Shown: piece after piece, positions 51,368-60,533 of the stretch
How the letters are laid out: the number at the start of each line of letters is the position of its first letter
Numbering within the stretch: position 1 is the stretch's first letter
From: Streptomyces sp. HUAS ZL42
GTDB lineage: Bacteria > Actinomycetota > Actinomycetes > Streptomycetales > Streptomycetaceae
Assembly (NCBI RefSeq): GCF_040782645.1
Contig: NZ_CP160403.1
Coordinates: 8,963,001 to 9,027,000, forward strand
Direction: 5' to 3'
Length of the DNA stretch: 64,000 nt
Program-made: the position numbers and the translations under genes
Notes under the pieces: generated by a model
The model's database searches: none
What the model was told of the DNA's origin: nothing
The model's input: the letters and a program-made list of their open reading frames with translations, nothing else

Positions 51368-53089
51368 TCATTCGGCAGGGTGCTTCCGGCTCCACGTCCG
51401 GTACGCCGCCACAGCGGTCGGCAGTGTGGGGAAGATCAGTTCGTCACCGATCGACTCCACGAGCCCGTACGCCTCCAAATCGTCCAGGAGGTCCTGCTTC
51501 ACCCGGGCGAGGGCGAACACGACACCACGCCTGGCCAGTTCGCTGCGCAGCTCCTCGACCGCGTCCAGCGCGGTGATGTCGACCTCCACGTTGGCCTCGG
51601 TGTTGAGCACGAACCACCGCACGGAAGCGGTCTGTTCGTCGACGGCCGCCAGGGCCCGGCGCCGGAAGTCCTCGGCGTTGGCGAAGAACAGCGGGGAGTC
51701 GTAGCGGTAGACCAGCAGGCCCGGAATGGTGCGAGCGGTGGGGTAGTCGTCCACGTCGTGCATGCCCGCCACGCCCGGGACCAGCCCTTCGACGGCGTCG
51801 TGCGGGCGGGCCACCCGGCTCAGCAGCTCGGCCACGGACAGTCCGACGGCGACCAGCACGCCGTACAGGAGGTCCAGGGCCAGCACCCCGGCCAGGCAGC
51901 CGAGGGCGAGCAGCAGTTCGCGCCGGCGGAAGGTGGCCAGGCGGCGGAAGCCCGAGAGGTCGATCATGCGGACTGCCGCGTACACCACGAGCGCGCCCAG
52001 CACGGCCCGCGGCGTGTGCGTGAGCAGGGGACTGAGGAACAGCAGGACGGCGAGCACGACCGCGCCCGCCACCATTGAGTACGCCTGGCTGCGCGCGCCC
52101 GCCGAGGAGGCGAGCGCGGTGCGGCTGGCGCTGCTGCTCACCGGGAAGCCGTGCAGGCAGCCGGCGCCCAGGTTGGCCGCGCCGAGGGCCAGGAACTCCT
52201 GGTTGGCGTCGAGTCCGGCACTCTCGCCGGCACGCCCGGTGAAGGCCCGTGCGGTGAGGATGAAGTCGGTGTAGGCGACGAGGAGCACGCCGAGAGCGGG
52301 CAGTACGAGGTGATGCACCTCGCTCAGGTCGGGCAGCGTGAGGCCCGGCAGCCCCGCCGGAACCTCGCCGATCACCTGGATGCCGTGCCGGTCGTCGAGG
52401 TCCAGGGCGGCCACGGCCGCCGTGCCCAGGACCACGGCGAGCAGTGGCCCCGGTACTGCTCGCAGCCATCGGGCCACCGCGAAAAGGAACGCGAGCGTCA
52501 CGGCGGAGAACACCACCGTGGCGGGATGCGCCTTCCCCAAGTTCCCCAGGAACGACCACAGTTGCGGAAAGAAGGACGATCCTGTCGTCGGTACGCCGGT
52601 CAGTTTCGTCAGCTGGTCCACGACCATGATCAGTGCCACGCCCGCCAGATAGCCGATCAGGACCGGGCGGGACAGCAGGTCGGCGACGAAGCCCAGGCGC
52701 AACACGCGGGCGGCAAGGCACAGCAGGCCGACCGTCAGGGCCAGCGTGGCGGCCAGTGCGGCGTACCGGTCGGGGTCGGATCCCGCGAGCGGGGCCACCA
52801 CGGCCGCGGTCATCAGCGCGGTCGTCGACTCGGGGCCCACCGACAGCAGTCGTGACGAACCCAGCAGCGCATACAGGCCGAGCGCCGGCAGGATCGCCCA
52901 CAGCCCGGCGACCGGCGGCAGCCCGGCCACGCCCGCGTACGCCATCACCTGGGGCACGAGATACGCGGCCACCGTGACGCCGGCCAGCACGTCGCCGCGC
53001 AGCCAGGAGCGCCGGTAGCCGGTCAGCGCGGCAATGCCGGGCATCAGGCGGCGCCACATCGGGGTGTGACCGCCCGAGCCGTTGTCCAT
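51368..53089 (-). CDS. SulP-family anion transporter with STAS domain
   Basis: 573 residues: about 12 membrane helices (25-430) with the SulP signature region (AYLVPQVMAYAGVAGLPPVAGLW, then LLGSSRLLSVGPESTTAL), followed by a cytoplasmic STAS domain (about 440-560). It is probably a sulfate, bicarbonate or other anion transporter; the ion cannot be told. Rv1739c, a SulP protein, is also in the DosR regulon. ATG 53089 follows CGGAAGGATCTCC. Box-like GGG...CCC palindromes near 53171-53208 are too imperfect to list as sites. Confidence 0.92.
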   Translation of the reverse strand: MDNGSGGHTPMWRRLMPGIAALTGYRRSWLRGDVLAGVTVAAYLVPQVMAYAGVAGLPPVAGLWAILPALGLYALLGSSRLLSVGPESTTALMTAAVVAPLAGSDPDRYAALAATLALTVGLLCLAARVLRLGFVADLLSRPVLIGYLAGVALIMVVDQLTKLTGVPTTGSSFFPQLWSFLGNLGKAHPATVVFSAVTLAFLFAVARWLRAVPGPLLAVVLGTAAVAALDLDDRHGIQVIGEVPAGLPGLTLPDLSEVHHLVLPALGVLLVAYTDFILTARAFTGRAGESAGLDANQEFLALGAANLGAGCLHGFPVSSSASRTALASSAGARSQAYSMVAGAVVLAVLLFLSPLLTHTPRAVLGALVVYAAVRMIDLSGFRRLATFRRRELLLALGCLAGVLALDLLYGVLVAVGLSVAELLSRVARPHDAVEGLVPGVAGMHDVDDYPTARTIPGLLVYRYDSPLFFANAEDFRRRALAAVDEQTASVRWFVLNTEANVEVDITALDAVEELRSELARRGVVFALARVKQDLLDDLEAYGLVESIGDELIFPTLPTAVAAYRTWSRKHPAE

Positions 53090-53312
53090 GGAGATCCTTC
53101 CGCTGTGTGGCCTCCAGCATCCACCGAGCCCGCACCTGTCGCGAGGGCACCCCGGCGCAGGCGGCCTCCGGGGCCCAACAGGTCCCGCGGAAGGGGCCCT
53201 TCAGCCCCACGGGGACCGACCTTCGGCATCCGGTGCGGCATCTGCGGACCGAGCAGATTGAGCGGTGCAAGGAACGACCCGACATTACCGACTCCTCGAA
53301 GGGATCACGATC

Positions 53313-53918
53313 ATGGCAGTCCACGATCACCCGCACCGTCATGTGGGGTTCCGTCTTCCGTCGCTGCGGCGTGCGGGAACGGCCGAGGCCACCGCTGACA
53401 CGGCGGCAAGCGCGTACGTCTTCGCCGGGCTGCGTCTGCTGACGGGGTTCGTCTTCCTGTGGGCGTTCCTCGACAAGACCTTCGGGTTCGGCTACGCGAC
53501 CCAGTCCGGAAAGGGCTGGATCGACGGGGGTTCGCCCACGAAGGGCTTCCTGAGTGGCGTGGCCGCCGGACCGATGGAGTCCACCTTCCACAACTGGGCC
53601 GGGGACGCCTGGGCGGACTGGCTGTTCATGCTCGGCCTGCTCGGCATCGGGCTCGCCGTCATGTCCGGCGTCGCACTGCGGCTCGCCGCGGTGGCAGGCA
53701 CCGCGATGATGGCGCTGATGTGGATCGCGGAGTGGCCGCCGGCGAAGCACGTGTCGGACGGCTCGCTGAGCATGTCAACGAACCCGTTCGCCGACTACCA
53801 CGTCATCTACGCCGTCGTCCTGATCGCCCTCGCGGTCGCGGGCGCGGGCGCGACCTGGGGGCTGGGCAGCGCATGGGCGCGGTTGCCCTTCGTCGGCCGC
53901 AACCGCTGGCTGCAGTGA
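53313..53918 (+). CDS. DoxX-family membrane protein
   Basis: 201 residues with four membrane helices (about 40-60, 100-125, 130-145, 170-190). LTGFVFLWAFLDKTFGFGY and the following short helices fit DoxX/DoxD-type proteins, some of which are quinone-linked oxidoreductase subunits. The N-terminus (HDHPHRHVG) is His-rich and could bind metal. ATG 53313 follows GAAGGGATCACGATC; the longer frame from 53265 has no ribosome site. It is divergent from the SulP gene. A redox role is inferred. Confidence 0.82.
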   Translation: MAVHDHPHRHVGFRLPSLRRAGTAEATADTAASAYVFAGLRLLTGFVFLWAFLDKTFGFGYATQSGKGWIDGGSPTKGFLSGVAAGPMESTFHNWAGDAWADWLFMLGLLGIGLAVMSGVALRLAAVAGTAMMALMWIAEWPPAKHVSDGSLSMSTNPFADYHVIYAVVLIALAVAGAGATWGLGSAWARLPFVGRNRWLQ

Positions 53919-53975
53919 GCGCGACGAGCGCGGCGGGCCCCGCCGGGGGTCCGCCGCCGCGCGCCGCGGTCCGTT

Positions 53976-53989
53976 GGGCCGGTCGGTCC
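53976..53989. promoter_or_regulatory. Putative OsdR-type box, GGGCCGGTCGGTCC
   Basis: 80 bp before the USP at 54070, the first gene of a USP-dehydrogenase-USP operon. Confidence 0.6.
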
Positions 53990-54069
53990 CCCTGGGGGAC
54001 CTGCGGCCTCTGCACCACCGCCCCTCGTGCCACCACGCTGGACGCAGATACCGATCAGGAGGCAGAACC

Positions 54070-54975
54070 ATGGTCCGCACCGTTGTCGTAGGTCTCGACG
54101 GCTCGCCCGAAAGCCGGGCCGCAGCCGAGTGGGCGGCCCGTGAGGCCAAGCTGCGCGGTCTGCAGCTGAAGCTCGTCCACGCCTGGGAGCCCGTTCCGGA
54201 ACCGATGGCCCAGGCCCCGCTCCTCGGCGCCGAGACACTGCAGCACTGGAGCGAGAGGATCCCCCGCGAGGCCGCCGAGGGCATCCGGCTGCGCCACCCG
54301 GGGCTCGAGATCACCGTGGAACAGCGCGGCGGCCGGGCCACCGAGGTCCTCGCCGAGGCTGCGAAGGACGCCGAACTGCTCGTCCTGGGCTCCCGCGGGC
54401 TGAGCGGCATCGGCGGCTACATGGTCGGCTCGGTCGGCCTTGCCGTCGTGGCGCACGCCGAGCGTCCGGTGGTCCTGGTCCGCGCCGGCGAGCAGGCCGC
54501 CGACGAGCACGAGACCGACCCCGTGGGCATCCCGTCGGCCGCCACCCCCTACCGTCCCGTCGTCCTGGGCATCGACGCCGCCGCCCCCCACGACTCGGTG
54601 ATCGAGTTCGCCTTCGAAGCGGCCGCCCTGCGCTCCACCGCCCTGCGGGTGGTGCACGGCTGGAACCTGCCCCCGTACTACGTGTACGGCCTGTCCGCCG
54701 ACCTGAACCTGCACGACGAGATCGCCCGGCAGCAGGCCGCCGCCCTGTCCGGGATCCTCCAGCCCTGGCGCCGGAAGTACCCGGACGTCGAGGTGAGCGA
54801 GGAGTCCCGCTCCGGCAGCGCGGCCAACCACCTGATCGACGCCTCCCGCGACGCCTCCCTGGTGGTCGTCGGCCGCCGGATCCGCCGCAGCCCGCTGGGT
54901 GCGCACACCGGACCCGTCGCGCACGCGGTCCTGCACCACGCCACCGCCCCGGTCGCCGTCGTCGCGCACGGCTGA
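54070..54975 (+). CDS. Universal stress protein (two UspA domains)
   Basis: 301 residues. First domain VVVGLDGSPESRAAAEWAAREAKLRG and intact nucleotide loop GSRGLSGIGGYMVGS; the second domain ends RRSPLGAHTGPVAHAVLHHATAPVAVVAHG. It is the best match to the partial USP at the left edge in its HTGPVA ending. ATG 54070 follows CAGGAGGCAGAACC. First gene of an operon; the alcohol dehydrogenase starts 27 bases after its stop. Confidence 0.92.
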   Translation: MVRTVVVGLDGSPESRAAAEWAAREAKLRGLQLKLVHAWEPVPEPMAQAPLLGAETLQHWSERIPREAAEGIRLRHPGLEITVEQRGGRATEVLAEAAKDAELLVLGSRGLSGIGGYMVGSVGLAVVAHAERPVVLVRAGEQAADEHETDPVGIPSAATPYRPVVLGIDAAAPHDSVIEFAFEAAALRSTALRVVHGWNLPPYYVYGLSADLNLHDEIARQQAAALSGILQPWRRKYPDVEVSEESRSGSAANHLIDASRDASLVVVGRRIRRSPLGAHTGPVAHAVLHHATAPVAVVAHG

Positions 54976-55002
54976 TCCACCACCGTCGAGGAGCTGAACC
55001 CC

Positions 55003-56025
55003 ATGAAGGCAGCGGTCGTACGAGCGTTCGGCGAGCCCCTGGTCATCGAGGAGCGTCCCGACCCCGAGCCCGCCCCCGGCCAGATCCGCGTCCGCGTCGA
55101 GGCGTCCGGGCTGTGCCACACCGACATCCACGCGGCCCACGGCGACTGGCCGGTCAAGCCGAACCCCCCGTTCGTCCCCGGCCACGAAGGCGTCGGCCTC
55201 GTCGAGAAGCTCGGCGAGGGCGTCACCCACCTGAGCGTCGGGCAGCGGGTCGCCGTGCCATGGCTCGGCAGGGCCTGCGGGCGGTGCGAGCACTGCCTGT
55301 CCGGCTGGGAGACGCTGTGCGAGCAGCAGATCAACACCGGCTACGGCTGCGACGGCGGGTACGCCGAGAAGATGCTGGCCTGGGCCGACTTCGCGCAGCC
55401 GGTGCCCGCGGGCGTCACCGCCTTCGAGGCCGCCCCGCTGACCTGCGCGGGCGTCACGACGTACAAGGCGCTGAAGGTCGCCGAGGTCAAGCCGACCCAG
55501 CTCGTGGCGATCTCCGGCGTGGGCGGGCTCGGGCACCTCGCCGTGCAGTACGCGAAGATCGCCGGAGCGAGCGTCGCCGCGATCGACGTCACCGACGAGA
55601 AGCTCGAACTGGCCGCAGAACTCGGCGCCGACCTCGTCATCGACGCCCGCAAGCACGACGTCGGCGAGGTGCTGAAGCGGTACGGCGGAGCGCACGCCGC
55701 CATCGCCCTCGCCGTGAACGAGGCCGCGTTCGCCGCCGTCAACTCGGGGCTGCGGCGCGGCGGCAAGCTCGTCATGGTGGCCCTGCCCGCGCACGGCACG
55801 GTCCAGGTCCCGATCTTCGACACCGTCCTGAACGGCACCTCGGTGATCGGCTCGATCGTGGGCACCCGCCAGGACCTCGCGGAGGTCTTCCAACTGCACG
55901 CGGCCGGCCGGACCAGGGTGATCTACGAGACCCGCCCGCTGGCCTCCGTCAACGAGTCCATCGACGACGTCCTGCAGGGTCAGATCAAGGCCCGAATCGT
56001 CTTCGACCTCGGCGCCGGGAGGTGA
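55003..56025 (+). CDS. adhP: Zinc-dependent alcohol dehydrogenase (AdhP type)
   Basis: 340 residues, NAD-dependent medium-chain dehydrogenase. Catalytic zinc ligands GLCHTD and GHEGVG, structural zinc cysteines in CGRCEHCLSGWETLC, and the nucleotide fold GVGGLGHLAVQYAKIAGA near 172. Probable role: interconversion of short primary alcohols and aldehydes, disposing of NADH when respiration fails. ATG 55003 follows GAGGAGCTGAACCCC. The following USP starts five bases after its stop, so the dehydrogenase sits between two USPs in one operon. Confidence 0.93.
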   Translation: MKAAVVRAFGEPLVIEERPDPEPAPGQIRVRVEASGLCHTDIHAAHGDWPVKPNPPFVPGHEGVGLVEKLGEGVTHLSVGQRVAVPWLGRACGRCEHCLSGWETLCEQQINTGYGCDGGYAEKMLAWADFAQPVPAGVTAFEAAPLTCAGVTTYKALKVAEVKPTQLVAISGVGGLGHLAVQYAKIAGASVAAIDVTDEKLELAAELGADLVIDARKHDVGEVLKRYGGAHAAIALAVNEAAFAAVNSGLRRGGKLVMVALPAHGTVQVPIFDTVLNGTSVIGSIVGTRQDLAEVFQLHAAGRTRVIYETRPLASVNESIDDVLQGQIKARIVFDLGAGR

Positions 56026-56030
56026 CGGCC

Positions 56031-56894
56031 ATGCTCGAACTGCCCCTGGTCGTGGGTGTCGACGGTTCCGAAACCAGCCTGTGCGCCGCCGACTGGGCGG
56101 CCGACGAGGCCGCCCTGCGCGGGGTGCCGCTGCGGGTGGTCTACGCCTCGCTGTGGGAACGCTACGAGGGCAAGGCGCTCGCCGGGGACCTCGGCAGGCC
56201 GTCGGAGGAAGTACGGGCCGACGACATCGTCGAGGCCGCCGCCCGGCGGGCCCGGGGCCGCCAACCGGACCTGAAGGTGTCCGTCGACGTACTGCCCGAG
56301 GAACCCGAGTACGCGCTGGTACGCGAGGGCCGTCACGCCTGCGCCCTCGTGGTGGGCACCCGCGGCCGCGGCGGCCTGGCCGAGGCACTGCTGGGCTCGG
56401 TGAGCCTGACGGTGGCCGCGCACGCGCGGTGCCCGGTCATCGTGGTGCGCGGCGGTCACGACAACCGGGCGACGTCTCCCGTCCACCGCCGAGTCGTCGT
56501 GGGCGTCGGGCAGGACGCGAGGGAGTCGGCGGCCGTGCGCTTCGCCTACGACGAGGCGCGGCGGCGCGGGGCGCCGCTGGAGGCCGTACGGGCCTGGCGG
56601 TGCCCCGCGTACGAGACCACCGACCATCCGCTGCTGGCCGGCGAACCGGCGCGGCTGCACGAGGAGCAGGCGGCGCGGGCACTGGAAGCGGCACTGCGGG
56701 ACGCGCCGGCCGACGTCGAACTGCGCAGCCGGACCGCCGAGGGTCACGCCCGCAAGGTGCTGGCGGACGCCTCGCACCACGCCGACCTCCTGGTCGTGGG
56801 AAACCGGGGCCGCGACGGGCACCTCGGCCGCGTCGCCCACGCGGTACTGCACCACTCGGCCTGCCCCGTGGCCGTCGTACCGCAGCAGGCGTGA
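56031..56894 (+). CDS. Universal stress protein (two UspA domains)
   Basis: 287 residues. Third member of the ELPLVVGVDGS/SLWERYEG sub-family with the USPs at 2505 and 25169. First loop GTRGRGGLAEALLGS is intact; second GNRGRDGHLGR is shortened. ATG 56031 follows GGGAGGTGACGGCC, overlapping the end of the dehydrogenase gene, so translation is coupled. Its stop is one base from that of the convergent PPK2 gene. Confidence 0.92.
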   Translation: MLELPLVVGVDGSETSLCAADWAADEAALRGVPLRVVYASLWERYEGKALAGDLGRPSEEVRADDIVEAAARRARGRQPDLKVSVDVLPEEPEYALVREGRHACALVVGTRGRGGLAEALLGSVSLTVAAHARCPVIVVRGGHDNRATSPVHRRVVVGVGQDARESAAVRFAYDEARRRGAPLEAVRAWRCPAYETTDHPLLAGEPARLHEEQAARALEAALRDAPADVELRSRTAEGHARKVLADASHHADLLVVGNRGRDGHLGRVAHAVLHHSACPVAVVPQQA

Positions 56895-56895
56895 G

Positions 56896-57702
56896 TCACA
56901 GGCTCGCTGTGTGGTCCGGGACGTAGTTCTGCAGATCGCGAGGCGTGCGCAGATAGCCGGTCGACGCCGGTCGCTCCGGCAGCTCGAGGACCGGCGGCGG
57001 TACGTCGTGGTACGGCACGGAGGCCAGAAGATGGGCGATCATGTTCAGCCGGGCCCGGCGCTTGTCGTCGCTCTCCACGACGTACCACGGTGCCTCGGCG
57101 ATGTCGGTGTGCACCATCATCTCGTCCTTGGCCCGGGAGTAGGCCTCCCAGCGGGTGATCGACTCCAGGTCCATCGGCGACAGCTTCCAGCGTCGCAGCG
57201 GGTCCTCCAGCCGGCGCCGGAAGCGCTCCTGCTGCTCGGTGTCACTCACCGAGAACCAGTACTTGCGCAGCAGGATGCCGTCCTCCACCAGCATGCGCTC
57301 GAAGATCGGGCACTGGCGAAGGAAGATCTGGTGCTCCTCCTTCGTGCAGAAACCCATCACGTGCTCGACCCCGGCGCGGTTGTACCAGCTGCGATCGAAC
57401 AGCACGATCTCCCCGGCGGCGGGCAGGTGTTCGATGTACCGCTGGAAGTACCACTGGGTGCGTTCGCGTTCGGTCGGCGTCGGCAGTGCCGCGATCCGGG
57501 CGACCCGGGGGTTGAGGTGCTGGGCGACCCGCTGGATCGTGCCGCCCTTGCCCGCCGCGTCCCGCCCCTCGAAGACGACGACCAGCCGGGCGCCCTCGGC
57601 GCGCACCCACTCCTGGAGCTTCGCCAGCTCGGTCTGCAGGCGCAGCAGTTCCTCTTCGTACACCTTGCGCGGCACCTTCGCCGTTTCCTTCTGGCCGGAC
57701 AT
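56896..57702 (-). CDS. ppk2: Polyphosphate kinase 2
   Basis: 268 residues, PPK2 family (thymidylate-kinase-like fold). Walker A GRDAAGKGG (46-54), Walker B with FDRSWYNRAGVE near 108, lid arginines near 170-185 (FRRRLEDPLRRWKLSPMD). PPK2 uses polyphosphate to phosphorylate nucleoside mono- or diphosphates, giving ATP or GTP without respiration; whether this is the ADP- or AMP-acting class I cannot decide. ATG 57702 follows AGGAAGGGGCGGC. Divergent from the acetyltransferase-synthetase gene with one shared box. Confidence 0.93.
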   Translation of the reverse strand: MSGQKETAKVPRKVYEEELLRLQTELAKLQEWVRAEGARLVVVFEGRDAAGKGGTIQRVAQHLNPRVARIAALPTPTERERTQWYFQRYIEHLPAAGEIVLFDRSWYNRAGVEHVMGFCTKEEHQIFLRQCPIFERMLVEDGILLRKYWFSVSDTEQQERFRRRLEDPLRRWKLSPMDLESITRWEAYSRAKDEMMVHTDIAEAPWYVVESDDKRRARLNMIAHLLASVPYHDVPPPVLELPERPASTGYLRTPRDLQNYVPDHTASL

Positions 57703-57736
57703 GCCGCCCCTTCCTGATGACGACGTGCGGCGGTCA

Positions 57737-57750
57737 GGGCCGACCGGCCC
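57737..57750. promoter_or_regulatory. Putative OsdR-type box, GGGCCGACCGGCCC
   Basis: Single near-perfect site in a 131-bp divergent region, 35 bp from the ppk2 start and 83 bp from the start at 57834. Confidence 0.6.
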
Positions 57751-57833
57751 CATGTCACCGCCGGACAGCCCATGTGACCTGGCCCTGTTCCGCTGGATGC
57801 TCGAAGTGTAGAGAAGCCTGGAGGAGATCCGCG

Positions 57834-60521
57834 ATGACGGACACACACGGTCGACCCCCGGTCCACGCCCTGCTCGTGGACGGCACCACAGTCCGCATTC
57901 GCCCCGTGGCGCGAAGCGATCACGAACAGGTGCGAGGACTGTACGAGGAGATGTCCCCGGAGAACCTGCGGCTGCGGTTCTTCACCACCAGTGGTCGCTC
58001 CGCGGAGCTGGCCGCCGACCGCGCCTGTGCCGCGCCGCACCCCGGCTACCACGCGCTGCTGGCCGAGCGGGCCGGCCAGGTGATCGGCCTCGCGGAGTAC
58101 GACACCGGCGGCAACGGGACGGAGGCCGAGATCTCCATCGCCGTCGGCGACGGACTGCACCACCGAGGCGTCGGCACCCTCCTCGTCGAGCACCTCGTCT
58201 CGGCCGCCCGCGCGGACGGCGTCACGGCCTTCACCGCCGACGCGCTCAGCGAGAACCGCGAAGTCCTCACGCTCTTCGCCGACCTCGGCCTGCGCACCAC
58301 CCGCCGTTTCGAGGGCCCGGAGGTGCGCTGCACCATCGCGCTCGACGAGGACGACGGCTACCTCTCGGCCGTGGAGGAGCGCGGCCGGGCCGCGGACGTC
58401 GCAAGCCTGCGGCCGCTGCTGCGGCCGGACACGGTCGCCGTGGCCGGCGCGGGGCGCACGCCGGGCTCCGTCGGCCGGGCGATCCTGCACCACCTGAAGG
58501 AGGGCGGCTTCACCCGGCGCCTGTTCGCGGTGAACCCCGCCGCGAGCTCGATCCTCGGAGTGCCGTCCTACGCGTCCGTCAGCGCCCTGCCCAAGACGCC
58601 CGACCTGGTGGTCGTCGCCGTGCCCGCCACGGCAGTCCCGGCCACCGCGGAGGAGTGCGGCAAGGCGGGCGTCCGGGCACTGCTCGTCGTCACGGCCGGG
58701 CTCGACGGCCAGCAGGCACAGGCCCTGCTGGCGGCCTGCCGCACCCACGGCATGCGCCTCGTCGGCCCCAACTGTCTCGGCATCTCGAACACCGACCCGG
58801 CGCTGAACCTGGACGCAACCTTCGCCGCCGGCCATCCGCGCCCCGGCACCGCGGGCGTCGCCGTTCAGTCCGGCGGGGTCGGCATCGCCCTGCTCGACGG
58901 AATGTCCCGGCTCGGCATCGGCGTGTCGTCCTTCGTCTCCCTCGGTGACAAGTTCGACGTCAGCGGCAACGACATGCTCCAGTGGTGGGAGAGCGACGGT
59001 CGCACCGACATCGCGCTGCTGCACCTGGAGTCCTTCGGCAGCCCACGGGCGTTCTCCCGCACCGCGAGGCGCGTGACCCGCCGTATGCCCGTCCTCACCG
59101 TCGACGCCGGCCGCACCGACGCGGGTCGCCGGGCCGCCGCCTCGCACACCGCAGCCGCGGCCACCCGCACCATGACCCGGAGCGCGCTGTTCACCCAGGC
59201 CGGCATCACCGCCACCCGGTCGGTGGGCGAACTCCTGGAAGCCGCGGCCCTGTTGCACTCCCAGCCGCTCCCGGCCGGTTCGCGGGTCGCGATCCTCACC
59301 AACGCGGGTGGTGCCGGCGTCCTGGCCGCCGACGCCTGCGCCGAGGCCGGGCTCACACTGCCGGTCCCCACCCCCGAACTGGTCGACGACCTGCTCGCGC
59401 AGCTGCCCGACGGCGCCGCCGTCGGCAACCCCGTCGACGCCACCGCAGCCGTCTCCGAGGAGCAGCTCGGCGCCTGCGTGGACCGGATCATGCGGCACTC
59501 CGACGTCGACGCCGTACTGGTGGCCCTCGTCCCGACGGCCGTCGCGGCGGCGACGGGCGACAACCTCGTCCGGTCCCTGACCCGTGGATCCGCCCAGCGA
59601 CCGAAGCCGGTCGTCGCGGTGCGGCTCGAACAGGCCCTGCCCGTGGAACTGCTGACCGCCACGGGCGGCGCCGTCCCCTCGTACGCCGAACCCCAGGCGG
59701 CGGCCCGGGCGCTGGCCCATGCCGCACGCCGCGCGGCCTGGCTCGCCCGCCCCGCCGGAACCGTCCCGGCCCTCGACGGCGTCGACACGGACCGTGCCCA
59801 CTCCGTCGTCGAGACCTACCTCGAGAAGCACCCGGACGGTGGCTGGCTCGATCCGAAGGTGTGCGCCGAACTCCTCGACTGCTACGGCATCCCGCAGCTG
59901 CCGTGGGCCTGGGCCGACACCGAGGACCGGGCCGTGCTCGCCGCCGAGCGGCTCCGCGGCGCCGACGGCAGGGTGGTGATGAAGGGCCACTGGCCGGGTC
60001 TGCTGCACAAGAGCGTCCAGCACGCCGTCCACCTCGACCTGCGGGGCGATGCCCAGGTCCGGGCCGCCTTCCGGGACCTGGAGACCCGGTTCGCGGGCCT
60101 GCTCACCGGAGTGGTCGTGCAGCCGCTCGCTCAGCGCGGCACCGAGTTGTTCGCCGGCGTCGTCCAGGACGAGGTCTTCGGCCCGCTGGTGCTGTTCGGC
60201 CTCGGAGGCACCGCCACCGAGGTGCTGGCCGACCACGCCGCCCGGCTGGCCCCGCTCACCGACCACGACGTGCACGACCTGATCACGGCCCCGCGCTGCG
60301 CCCCGCTGCTGTTCGGCGCGCAGGGCGGCGGCCCCGTCGATCTGGAGGGCCTCGAGCAGTTGCTGCTGCGGCTGTCCCGCATGGCGAGCGACCTGCCGCA
60401 GCTCGCCGAGGCCGACTTCAACCCCGTACTCGCGACACCGGGCGGAGTGACCGTGCTCGATGCGCGCGTGCGCCTGCTGCCGCGCAGGCCCCATGACCCG
60501 TATCTGCGTCGACTCCGCTGA
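57834..60521 (+). CDS. GNAT acetyltransferase-acyl-CoA synthetase fusion (Pat-like)
   Basis: 895 residues. GNAT domain about 15-165 (VRIRPVARSDHEQVRGLYEEMS, GLHHRGVGTLLVEHL); CoA-binding fold about 190-290; succinyl-CoA-ligase-like domain about 295-470; ATP-grasp about 660-880 (VMKGHWPGLLHKS, GVVVQPLAQRGTELFAGVVQD). The GNAT-first order is that of the S. lividans protein acetyltransferase that inactivates acyl-CoA synthetases by lysine acetylation; most bacterial Pats have GNAT last. ATG 57834 follows GGAGGAGATCCGCG. The CBS-BON, flavodoxin and small membrane genes follow as one operon. Confidence 0.92.
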   Translation: MTDTHGRPPVHALLVDGTTVRIRPVARSDHEQVRGLYEEMSPENLRLRFFTTSGRSAELAADRACAAPHPGYHALLAERAGQVIGLAEYDTGGNGTEAEISIAVGDGLHHRGVGTLLVEHLVSAARADGVTAFTADALSENREVLTLFADLGLRTTRRFEGPEVRCTIALDEDDGYLSAVEERGRAADVASLRPLLRPDTVAVAGAGRTPGSVGRAILHHLKEGGFTRRLFAVNPAASSILGVPSYASVSALPKTPDLVVVAVPATAVPATAEECGKAGVRALLVVTAGLDGQQAQALLAACRTHGMRLVGPNCLGISNTDPALNLDATFAAGHPRPGTAGVAVQSGGVGIALLDGMSRLGIGVSSFVSLGDKFDVSGNDMLQWWESDGRTDIALLHLESFGSPRAFSRTARRVTRRMPVLTVDAGRTDAGRRAAASHTAAAATRTMTRSALFTQAGITATRSVGELLEAAALLHSQPLPAGSRVAILTNAGGAGVLAADACAEAGLTLPVPTPELVDDLLAQLPDGAAVGNPVDATAAVSEEQLGACVDRIMRHSDVDAVLVALVPTAVAAATGDNLVRSLTRGSAQRPKPVVAVRLEQALPVELLTATGGAVPSYAEPQAAARALAHAARRAAWLARPAGTVPALDGVDTDRAHSVVETYLEKHPDGGWLDPKVCAELLDCYGIPQLPWAWADTEDRAVLAAERLRGADGRVVMKGHWPGLLHKSVQHAVHLDLRGDAQVRAAFRDLETRFAGLLTGVVVQPLAQRGTELFAGVVQDEVFGPLVLFGLGGTATEVLADHAARLAPLTDHDVHDLITAPRCAPLLFGAQGGGPVDLEGLEQLLLRLSRMASDLPQLAEADFNPVLATPGGVTVLDARVRLLPRRPHDPYLRRLR

Positions 60522-60533
60522 GGAGGAACAGCC

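Noticed and set aside
53171..53225. Box-like palindromes between the SulP and DoxX genes
   Set aside because: GGGCCCAACAGGTCCC and similar sequences have the wrong spacing or several mismatches compared with the 14-bp consensus.
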